A stretch of 5,310 nucleotides of DNA, taken from assembly GCA_021796175.1 (NCBI GenBank), contig JAJYOM010000116.1:1-5310 (forward strand), read 5' to 3'. Shown here piece after piece: positions 1-5,310 of the stretch. The position numbers were made by a program, and so were the translations under genes. The notes beneath the pieces were generated by a model, which had not been told where the DNA came from, searched no databases, and saw only the letters and a program-made list of their open reading frames with translations. Every line of letters begins with the position of its first letter. Position 1 is the stretch's first letter. The stretch comes from Thermoplasmata archaeon. GTDB lineage: Archaea > Thermoplasmatota > Thermoplasmata > Sysuiplasmatales > Sysuiplasmataceae.

Positions 1-2
1 GA

Positions 3-95
3 GCGACGGACGGGGACGGGGCAATTATCGGTTCGGGACCGACCCGGGTTGATTCGGAAAAGGCCGCATACCATGCTGCTCTGACGCTGCTCTGA
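3..95 (+). CDS. C-terminal end of an upstream gene (partial), possibly 2-isopropylmalate/citramalate synthase-like
   Basis: Frame 3 is open from the window edge to TGA 93-95 and encodes about 30 residues ending GSGPTRVDSEKAAYHAALTLL. This reads like a natural protein end: glycine turns followed by an amphipathic helix. Frame 1 is also open to 84 but gives an arginine-rich, unconvincing peptide, and frame 2 stops at 50-52. The pattern G-x-G-P-T followed by A-x-x-A-Y-x-x-A-x-x-x-L resembles the extreme C-terminus of the LeuA-type regulatory domain of 2-isopropylmalate and citramalate synthases. That resemblance rests on very few residues and is only a suggestion. The stop lies in the second copy of an 11-bp tandem repeat. 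The gene ends about 67 bases before the surface-protein start, so it may be a separate unit. Confidence 0.4.
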   Translation, partial: ATDGDGAIIGSGPTRVDSEKAAYHAALTLL

Positions 96-96
96 C
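75..96. repeat. Perfect 11-bp tandem direct repeat (2 copies)
   Basis: GCTGCTCTGAC occurs at 75-85 and again immediately at 86-96 with no mismatch. The 11-bp period is about one helical turn, so a regulator could see both copies on the same face of the DNA. The repeat ends 14 bp upstream of a TATA-like ATAAATA, where archaeal activators often bind. It also contains the stop codon of the putative upstream gene. It may equally be a simple slippage duplication. Confidence 0.6.
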
Positions 97-110
97 ATTC
101 TCAGATATGG

Positions 111-117
111 ATAAATA
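111..117 (+). promoter_or_regulatory. Candidate archaeal TATA box of the ECF operon
   Basis: ATAAATA lies in an AT-rich stretch between the GC-rich upstream coding end and the operon. With usual archaeal spacing, transcription would start near 137-143, giving a leader of about 20 bases before ATG 163 and placing the start inside the palindrome at 134-152. The AT core of that palindrome (139-147) is a competing TATA candidate, but it would put the start at or just past the ATG. There is no convincing BRE. This is a by-eye call. Confidence 0.3.
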
Positions 118-133
118 GGACCTCGTAGTTAGA

Positions 134-152
134 GTTGGATAATATATCCAAC
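134..152. promoter_or_regulatory. Perfect palindrome before the operon, candidate operator
   Basis: GTTGGATAATATATCCAAC has two perfect 8-bp arms (GTTGGATA and TATCCAAC) around a 3-base ATA spacer. It ends 10 bases before ATG 163. It lacks the GC-rich stem and T-run of an intrinsic terminator. A dyad of this size over the presumed TATA or transcription start is typical of a homodimeric winged-helix or HTH repressor site. A short leader hairpin is the alternative. No regulator gene is in the window. Confidence 0.5.
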
Positions 153-162
153 TGTGACTGGT

Positions 163-2187
163 ATGATTAAAAATAAATTGATTTCCGCAATCCTGATTGT
201 GACTGTCATGATGCTTGGCGCTTCAGTGCAGCATTCGCTGTCGCCTTCAAGGCAGAGTCCGATGCCCGGCAGTTCAGCGGGACTCCACTCGGTGAATGCC
301 GGCAGCAATTCAGTGCTGATGTCCTTCGGGAATGGGACAAATTACTGGTACTACTCCCCGTCCGGCTCGCTTGACGATGGTTTCAACCTTACTCTTGCCG
401 CAGTTCACTACTTTGGTCTGGCAATAAATTACACAAACAGTACATACGGGGTGTTTGTGAATTCGCTGGGGAACGAATGGAACAGCAACTCCACTTCCAC
501 TGGCCCGTTCTGGATACTCTGGATATGGAACTACACTTCAGGATCCTGGGAAATGAGCGGTGTCGGCATAAATGCAATTGGACTTAACGGCAGCACATCA
601 ATCGCATGGAGTTATGTCGTTCTGAACGCACAGACATACAATCCCTATACTGTCCCTGCCGGGACACCCGCTGATCCTTTCCCCACATCTTCATTCAGGG
701 GCAGTCCGGCCGGAACAGGGTACAATCCCTTGCTGTCCAACTTGCCGCAGACACTGCCAAGCGGGCATATTTCATGGAGTGCCGGCACCGGCGTCGGAGG
801 TGTTGACACCCAGGCTGTTGACAGCAATGGCAGCGTCTACTTCGTCGCTGATGGTTCCGGCGGAGATTCTCCCGTGCTCGCCTACAACTATTACGGCATG
901 CTGCTCTGGAAGCAATCGATCGGTAGCCTGGACTATGAACTGGCCGCACCACTCGTTGCCAATGGTGAAATTATAATACCGAGCACGAACGGCATACTCT
1001 ACATACTGAATGCAAGCAATGGTGATGTGCTGCACACAGTCAGTAATCTTACATCCTCACCTTATGGTCTGACAGGCTCACCTGTAATCGGACCCGAAGG
1101 TTTTTTCCTGAACAACTGCAGCGGGGGCATCGATTACCTGAGTTTCAACGGCAGTCTGTACTGGTCAGTGCACACGGCCGGTGCCAGCTACTACTCCACT
1201 CCATCTTACCTGGACTTTAAACTCTACTCGTTCGCAGGCGTTGGAAACCACAGCGTGCTTTCAGTCATTAATGTCACCAGCGGGAAGGTCGAATGGAGTT
1301 CCACGTACACAGGCACCGTCAGCGGCGCACCATCGGTAGTGGATGGAGCGCTTGTATTTGTTACAGCTGTCAAGACTGCACCAGAGGATTACTATGGCAA
1401 TGTGACAGTACACCTTGAAAATGCTACAGACGGCGCAACCGTATGGAACTTTACAGCTGGTGAGTCGGGCGGTGCTCCTTCGAGTACTGTTCTGACAAAG
1501 AATTATGTCATCTTCATCTCGGGTGGCTATCTTTACGAACTCAATGCGGCTGACGGCAAAATGATCTGGCAACTGAGAGTAAACAGCCAGTACGCCTCTC
1601 CTTCGCCAATTGTAGCCGGCAACTACCTCGCATATTCCACAAACTCCAATGAATCACAGGTATCAATGAGACTGCTGAACGGCGAACAGCTTTGGAACTT
1701 CACAGCAGGCGCGGGAAACTATTCGCTTTCTTCTCCAGATTTCAACGGGACTTCAGTTTTCTGGGGCGACGATTCCGGACACGTCTACGCGTTTCAGCAG
1801 CTGCAGATTGCAGATTTCAACTATTCGCAGCATGAAGGTAATGTGACGCTGACCGCACAGTTGAATAACCATATAACCGGTCCTGTCAATTACACATGGT
1901 CCGTCGACGGCGCAGTGGAGTATGGACAGACGGCGGACCAACATTTCAGATATAACGGTACTTATGATGTCACGCTGACAGTTTCTTATTCATCCGGAAC
2001 GACTTCAGTATACAGCAGCAGCATACAGGTCAATTCATCGTCATCTAACCAGTCATCTGGCACCGGTCTTCACTCTGCCGGCTTTTCGGCATACACATTG
2101 GCGGAATATGCGGCGCTGCCTGCTGTCGCGGCCGCCGTCATCGTGCTGCTGCTGGTGCGCCACAGAAGGAGGAAACCTGCTCAATGA
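163..2187 (+). CDS. Secreted, membrane-anchored DUF4430 / PQQ-type beta-propeller / PKD surface protein; putative extracellular receptor of the ECF importer
   Basis: A 674-residue surface protein. Residues 1-22 are a signal peptide (MIKNKL, then a hydrophobic run). Residues about 51-154 resemble DUF4430, the transcobalamin/intrinsic-factor-like beta domain, with the pattern S-L-D-D-G-F...L...Y-T-N-S-T-Y-G-V-F-V-N-S-L-G-N...W and a terminal IAWSYVVL. Residues about 205-550 form a PQQ/BamB-like propeller with seven recurring strands, for example LNAADGKMIWQL, ENATDGATVWNF and INVTSGKVEWSS. Residues about 550-627 are PKD-like (YTWSVDG...NGTYDVTLTVS). A Ser/Asn linker, a membrane helix (about 647-665) and a basic tail RHRRRKPAQ close the protein. 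I count about 27 N-x-S/T sequons, which fits archaeal glycosylated surface proteins. ATG 163 is preferred over GTG 154 because it starts directly at the signal peptide and has a weak GTGA at 154-157. The stop overlaps the ecfT start (ATGA). The role as a corrinoid-capture protein is inferred from DUF4430 and the operon, and the propeller ligand is unknown. Confidence 0.85.
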   Translation: MIKNKLISAILIVTVMMLGASVQHSLSPSRQSPMPGSSAGLHSVNAGSNSVLMSFGNGTNYWYYSPSGSLDDGFNLTLAAVHYFGLAINYTNSTYGVFVNSLGNEWNSNSTSTGPFWILWIWNYTSGSWEMSGVGINAIGLNGSTSIAWSYVVLNAQTYNPYTVPAGTPADPFPTSSFRGSPAGTGYNPLLSNLPQTLPSGHISWSAGTGVGGVDTQAVDSNGSVYFVADGSGGDSPVLAYNYYGMLLWKQSIGSLDYELAAPLVANGEIIIPSTNGILYILNASNGDVLHTVSNLTSSPYGLTGSPVIGPEGFFLNNCSGGIDYLSFNGSLYWSVHTAGASYYSTPSYLDFKLYSFAGVGNHSVLSVINVTSGKVEWSSTYTGTVSGAPSVVDGALVFVTAVKTAPEDYYGNVTVHLENATDGATVWNFTAGESGGAPSSTVLTKNYVIFISGGYLYELNAADGKMIWQLRVNSQYASPSPIVAGNYLAYSTNSNESQVSMRLLNGEQLWNFTAGAGNYSLSSPDFNGTSVFWGDDSGHVYAFQQLQIADFNYSQHEGNVTLTAQLNNHITGPVNYTWSVDGAVEYGQTADQHFRYNGTYDVTLTVSYSSGTTSVYSSSIQVNSSSSNQSSGTGLHSAGFSAYTLAEYAALPAVAAAVIVLLLVRHRRRKPAQ

Positions 2188-3083
2188 AGTTCCTTTACAG
2201 TGCAAAAGAGAGCAGATTGTCGGCGCTGAATGAGCCCACAAGGATTGTCCTGTTCCTGGCTCTCTTTTTTCTTTCAGTCCTTTTATCAAACATAGTCATT
2301 CAGCTTATAATTCTATTTTCGATCCTGCTTTTCGCTGCAACTGCGGGTGTGTTAAGGGAGTCACTTGCATTTGCTAAATACATAACTGTTTTCTCGCTTT
2401 TCCTGCTCGCTATTTCGCTGTTCCTGGCACCAGGCGGAACTGTTGTGGCCAGGTTGTACACCTTCAAAATTACCCAGGCACCAGTTCTGTTCTCCTTCTC
2501 GATGTTTCTTCGAATTGTAAGCTCTGTCATATCCCTGAACCTGCTACTTCTTGCAGTCAATCCAGATGCAACACTATCGCTGATATCCAAATTCGGAAAG
2601 AACACCGCTGCATCCCTGCTAGTTGCGACCAGGCTGATGCCTGTGCTGGCAAACGAGGGCGAGGAGGTCATACAGTCATTTGAATCAAGGGGTATTTCAT
2701 TCAGAAACGGAAAATTGAGGAGCCGCGCCAGATCTGCAGCCACGCTGATTTTTCCGCTCCTTTACAGCACGATGGACAGGGCAATCGCAGTGGCGGAGGC
2801 GATGGAAACTAGAGGTTTTCCCAGCAGGTGGAGGAGAAGGAAATACGTATTCTCATTCACGGATTATCTTCAGATTGCCATATCCACGACTTCTGTTGCC
2901 GTTGCAGTGACACTTTCCCTTTACGGGATAGGATTGGCAAACTACTACGTGCCCGGACAGTATGCTGTCCAGCTGCCGATCGTAATGCTGTTTGTCCTGC
3001 TGACATTTCCATTCGTGCCATACCTGAGGAGGCGGTACGATCATTCAGATAAGGGATCTGAAGTTCAGCTACAGTTCGAGTGA
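2184..3083 (+). CDS. ecfT: ECF transporter transmembrane component EcfT (CbiQ family)
   Basis: The 299-residue membrane scaffold that couples the S component to the ATPase in energy-coupling-factor importers. Hydrophobic segments lie at about 21-36, 37-56, 65-82, 103-125, 228-250 and 260-280. The long cytoplasmic region between them carries the two family coupling motifs in slightly altered form: ESRG (167-170) and ETRG (208-211, in AEAMETRGF), where many homologues have ARG. In the family the arginine of each motif docks into a groove of one ATPase domain. The start ATG 2184 overlaps the preceding stop and has GGAGG at 2168-2172, so translation is probably coupled. The last 14 codons (DHSDKGSEVQLQFE) overlap the beginning of the ATPase gene in another frame. 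Length and layout are ordinary for the family, and the assignment is firm. Confidence 0.93.
   Translation: MKFLYSAKESRLSALNEPTRIVLFLALFFLSVLLSNIVIQLIILFSILLFAATAGVLRESLAFAKYITVFSLFLLAISLFLAPGGTVVARLYTFKITQAPVLFSFSMFLRIVSSVISLNLLLLAVNPDATLSLISKFGKNTAASLLVATRLMPVLANEGEEVIQSFESRGISFRNGKLRSRARSAATLIFPLLYSTMDRAIAVAEAMETRGFPSRWRRRKYVFSFTDYLQIAISTTSVAVAVTLSLYGIGLANYYVPGQYAVQLPIVMLFVLLTFPFVPYLRRRYDHSDKGSEVQLQFE
3028..3032 (+). promoter_or_regulatory. Shine-Dalgarno GGAGG for the hidden ecfA start
   Basis: GAGGAGG (3026-3032) lies inside ecfT codons 281-284. It is followed 7 bases later by ATC 3040 and 10 bases later by ATT 3043, in frame with the ATPase. It sits just after the in-frame stop TGA (3025-3027), which bounds the ATPase reading frame upstream. 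No ATG, GTG or TTG occurs in frame between this site and ATG 3148. The site could instead be a chance product of the Arg-Arg codons, but the spacing to a family-typical protein start supports function. Confidence 0.6.
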
Positions 3084-4482
3084 GAGCACATCACTAAATG
3101 TTGAGAACGCTGAATTCGGCGGTGGCAGTGTCTCTCTGCTCTTCGGTATGACCGGATGCGGTAAAACCACACTGCTAAGGGCGCTTGACGGACTCATTCC
3201 ACACTACTATGGCGGTACTATGTCTGGAAGGGTGTTTGTGGATGGCATGGACACAAGGATTTTCAGTCCAAAGGAACTATCCGGCAGAGTGGGAACAGTA
3301 TTCCAGGATCCTGAGAACCAGTTACTTATGCTCAGTGTTGCAGAGGAAATTGCCTTCGGACTGAGAAACAGGGGACTCGAGGAGTATGAGGTTGAGAGTG
3401 CTGTCGATTCGATATCCGGTTCGCTCGGCATCACGAACCTTCTCAACAGGAGCATATTTGAACTCTCTTCAGGCCAGAAACAGCGCGTTGCGCTTGCATC
3501 CACGCTTGCGACCAGGCCGTCCTACATTCTTCTTGATGAGCCAACATCGCAGCTGGATGAGGAAGGCGCCGAGACAGCCTTCTCATACATCCGTAAACTG
3601 GCTTGTGATGCGGACATGTCAGTTCTGGTTTCGGAACACAGAGTAGCGAGAAGCGCGAGATACTGTTCCAGGTTCATCGGCATGGAAGACGGACGGTTTT
3701 CAGTTGACGGCGGCATCAACGATATGAAGGACTGGTATCTCGCCAGAGGCATTCAAATCGACGGCGGGCCAAATCACGTTGGCGGATATGCGTCTCCCGG
3801 CGGGATGCTTATTGAGGTCTCCGACCTCAGCATTGGATATGGCGAGCAGAGTGTCCTCGACGAAGTGAATTTGAATTTACGTGAGGGAGAAATTGCCGCG
3901 CTGGTTGGCGCGAATGGTTCGGGTAAGACCACACTTCTCAAATCAATAATGAATTTCGTTCCAAAAAAGTGCGGAAAGGTGGTCATTGACGGCCAGGACA
4001 TTTCCTCAATGCCCCCGAGTGTTATTTCAAAAAAGATCGGCTACCTTTCGCACAATCCGCTTAACTACCTGTTTCAGCCCACACTGCTTGATGAACTGCA
4101 TTTCTCACTTCAGCAACTGAATATGCCGGCAGATCGGCAGGAGAGTGAATTACGTGAAACGGCACGTGACCTGGGACTTGAAGAGAAACTGGGGGCATTC
4201 CCGAGGGAATTCAGCTGCGGGGAGAGGGAACTGTCAGCCATAGCTTGCGTCGTTTCCGGCAACAGGCAGTGCCTTCTTCTTGATGAACCTACCAGGGGAA
4301 TGGATTACATCAGGAAGAGCAGGTTTATGCAGCTCATCAGGGAGCTGTGCACGCGGAAGCACATCGGTGTCATTATAGCAACCCATGACAAATCGCTTGC
4401 AGCATACTGGGCGGACAGAACCTTCGTTGTGAGAAATGGAAGAGTCGATGAATTTTCGCCCGGAGTGCAATCGAGGATGTGA
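3040..4482 (+). CDS. ecfA: ECF transporter ATPase, two fused nucleotide-binding domains (EcfA-EcfA'), non-canonical start
   Basis: A fused pair of ABC ATPase domains (480 residues from ATC 3040) powering the importer at the inner membrane face. NBD1: A-loop Tyr11 (IQIRDLKFSY), Walker A GMTGCGKTT (36-44), Q-loop VFQDPENQ (Gln89), signature LSSGQ (142-146), Walker B ILLDEP with Glu167, switch His200. NBD2: Tyr267, Walker A GANGSGKTT (290-298), Walker B LLLDEP with Glu416, switch His449. NBD2 is atypical at two sites: the Q-loop position is His338 (YLSHNP) and the signature is FSCGE (391-395) rather than LSGGE/Q. The first ATG (3148) lies inside Walker A and cannot be the true start. Homologous sequence continues upstream to 3040-3049 without ATG, GTG or TTG, so ATC 3040 or ATT 3043 behind GGAGG (3028-3032) is proposed. 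The gene overlaps ecfT by 44 bases, and its stop is 3 bases before the S-component ATG. Family assignment is firm; the exact start is not. Confidence 0.9.
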   Translation: MIQIRDLKFSYSSSESTSLNVENAEFGGGSVSLLFGMTGCGKTTLLRALDGLIPHYYGGTMSGRVFVDGMDTRIFSPKELSGRVGTVFQDPENQLLMLSVAEEIAFGLRNRGLEEYEVESAVDSISGSLGITNLLNRSIFELSSGQKQRVALASTLATRPSYILLDEPTSQLDEEGAETAFSYIRKLACDADMSVLVSEHRVARSARYCSRFIGMEDGRFSVDGGINDMKDWYLARGIQIDGGPNHVGGYASPGGMLIEVSDLSIGYGEQSVLDEVNLNLREGEIAALVGANGSGKTTLLKSIMNFVPKKCGKVVIDGQDISSMPPSVISKKIGYLSHNPLNYLFQPTLLDELHFSLQQLNMPADRQESELRETARDLGLEEKLGAFPREFSCGERELSAIACVVSGNRQCLLLDEPTRGMDYIRKSRFMQLIRELCTRKHIGVIIATHDKSLAAYWADRTFVVRNGRVDEFSPGVQSRM

Positions 4483-4485
4483 CAG

Positions 4486-5265
4486 ATGTTTTCAAAGGGA
4501 GGTAGCTGGAACACGGCAAAATACTGGCGCATACCGGCTGCAGTCTCCTTAATCCTTGTTGTGATTTCAGCCACTGTGACAGTGAGCCCGGGCGTTCTCA
4601 GGTATGTTGGCTCCGGGCACCTGGACATCAGCCTGTACTATGCCTCCCTTTCAATGATCGTTGCAGGGCTGCTCGTCATGTCACTTGTCCTGCGGTACGA
4701 GTATACCTTCCACGGTCCGAAGGAAGTAGCTGTAATCGGTGCACTCAGTGCGCTGTCTGCAGCTTCAAGGCTGGTTATACCGATACCTAACGTCAAGCCA
4801 TGCACTTTCCTGATAATTGTGACTGGTTACGTCTTTGGGCCGGATGCCGGAATAATGATCGGAATTCTGACGCCGGCTGTTTCAAACATGTTTCTCGGTC
4901 AGGGGTACTGGACATTCTGGCAGATGCTCATGTGGGCGATCGCAGGCTGGAGCGGCAGCCTGCTGAGGAAGAGATTCCCTAACATTTCAATAGAAGCACT
5001 CGCCGCATATGCATTCATCTGGGGATTCCTGTTCGGCACACCGCTTGATTTCGCCACATGGCTCAGCCTCAACGCAAATGTATCAATTCTTCCTGCAATA
5101 ATGGTGGCTGGCGTTCCATGGAACCTGCTGGACGGTATCGGTAATTTGCTCTTTGTACTTCTTGCTGGCAGGTACACAATATCAATCCTCGAAAGGTACA
5201 AAAGGAGATTTGAGATTCACTATCTGGACAGTGAAGCCCAAAAAGAGTATCTGTCTATAAGATGA
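4486..5265 (+). CDS. ECF transporter substrate-binding S component, putative corrinoid/cobalamin-type
   Basis: A 259-residue membrane protein that binds the cargo within an ECF importer. Hydrophobic segments fall at about 17-34, 51-69, 79-98, 106-137, 142-160, 168-190 and 199-228. The S-component core appears to start near residue 78, so the first two segments are an extra N-terminal pair beyond the usual 180-200-residue, six-helix S fold. Recognisable motifs are AVIGALSALSAASR (82-95, with small-residue AxxxA spacing used by S proteins to pack on EcfT), IPNVKP (100-105), GYVFGPDAG (114-122) and SNMFLGQGYWTFWQM (133-147). The SN-x-x-x-GQG-x-WT-x-WQM pattern belongs to an S-protein group that I recall beside DUF4430 proteins in bacteria, in loci thought to import cobalamin-related compounds. 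Substrate is therefore inferred. ATG 4486 follows the ATPase stop by 3 bases with GAGG at 4473-4476. The C-terminal tail is charged and cytoplasmic. Confidence 0.88.
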   Translation: MFSKGGSWNTAKYWRIPAAVSLILVVISATVTVSPGVLRYVGSGHLDISLYYASLSMIVAGLLVMSLVLRYEYTFHGPKEVAVIGALSALSAASRLVIPIPNVKPCTFLIIVTGYVFGPDAGIMIGILTPAVSNMFLGQGYWTFWQMLMWAIAGWSGSLLRKRFPNISIEALAAYAFIWGFLFGTPLDFATWLSLNANVSILPAIMVAGVPWNLLDGIGNLLFVLLAGRYTISILERYKRRFEIHYLDSEAQKEYLSIR

Positions 5266-5271
5266 TTACAG

Positions 5272-5287
5272 GTGATTTTAAAGTCAC
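5272..5287. promoter_or_regulatory. AT-centred imperfect palindrome after the operon, candidate promoter/operator of the next unit
   Basis: GTGATTTTAAAGTCAC is a 16-bp dyad matching at seven of eight positions per arm, the exception being T5276/G5283. Its centre TTTTAAAG resembles an archaeal TATA box, so a downstream gene could start about 25 bases later, near the window edge. It lacks the GC stem and T-run of an intrinsic terminator. The remaining bases to 5310 show nothing else that can be supported. Confidence 0.35.
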
Positions 5288-5310
5288 GATTTGAAATTGA
5301 CTGTGCCGCT

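Noticed and set aside
28..42. TCGGT-TCGGG-ACCGA hairpin, considered as a tRNA arm or terminator
   Set aside because: It has only five base pairs, lies in GC-rich sequence that reads well as coding, has no T-run, and shows no neighbouring tRNA arms or acceptor stem.
96..162. Cobalamin riboswitch in the operon leader
   Set aside because: The space between the upstream stop and the start is under 70 bases, far too short for a cobalamin aptamer, and no B12-box-like sequence is seen.
2300..2743. 147-codon open frame on the minus strand
   Set aside because: It lies entirely opposite ecfT, has no domain character or ribosome site, and is a shadow of the real gene.
3028..3083. Programmed frameshift producing an EcfT-EcfA fusion
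   Set aside because: No slippery heptamer or obvious downstream structure is visible in the overlap, and a perfect GGAGG at the right distance makes independent initiation simpler.
3148..4482. ATG 3148 as the start of the ATPase
   Set aside because: It starts inside Walker A (G-M-T-G-C-G-K), dropping the first glycine, the A-loop tyrosine and the first strands, and it has no ribosome site. Homologous sequence extends 36 codons upstream.
5272..5310. GTG-initiated open frame running off the right edge (MILKSRFEIDCAA)
   Set aside because: Thirteen codons at a window edge carry no weight, there is no ribosome site, and the codons coincide with a palindrome that looks regulatory.

Overview
The window looks archaeal, and the best guess is an uncultured member of the Thermoplasmata or a related lineage. 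The signs are a secreted, C-terminally anchored surface protein with about 27 N-glycosylation sequons, a PKD-like stalk, heavy AGG/AGA use for arginine, and compact ATGA-type gene junctions with GGAGG ribosome sites. No rRNA, tRNA, CRISPR array or mobile element is visible, so the lineage is an inference. 

Layout, all on the + strand: (1) positions 1-95 appear to hold the last 30 codons of an upstream gene, ending inside a perfect 11-bp tandem repeat (75-96). (2) Positions 96-162 are a short promoter region with TATA-like elements and a perfect palindrome (134-152). (3) 163-2187 encodes a cell-surface protein with a DUF4430 (transcobalamin-like) domain, a PQQ/BamB-type beta-propeller, a PKD-like domain and a C-terminal membrane anchor. 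(4) 2184-3083 encodes the ECF transporter transmembrane protein EcfT. (5) 3040-4482 encodes a fused two-NBD EcfA ATPase. Its start lies well upstream of the first ATG, apparently at a non-canonical ATC/ATT codon behind a perfect GGAGG, inside ecfT. (6) 4486-5265 encodes an ECF substrate-capture (S) component. (7) Positions 5266-5310 hold an AT-centred imperfect palindrome, possibly the control region of the next unit. 

The four complete genes overlap or sit a few bases apart and read as one operon for a dedicated ECF-type importer (S + T + A-A) with its own extracellular capture protein. DUF4430 is the beta domain of transcobalamin and intrinsic factor, and bacterial ECF loci with this S-component type often carry DUF4430 proteins. 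The likely cargo is therefore a corrinoid/cobalamin-like compound. That substrate is inferred, since no cobalamin riboswitch or biosynthesis gene is visible. 

The most interesting points are the propeller-DUF4430 surface receptor wired to an ECF importer, the hidden non-canonical start of the ATPase, and the degenerate motifs in its second NBD.
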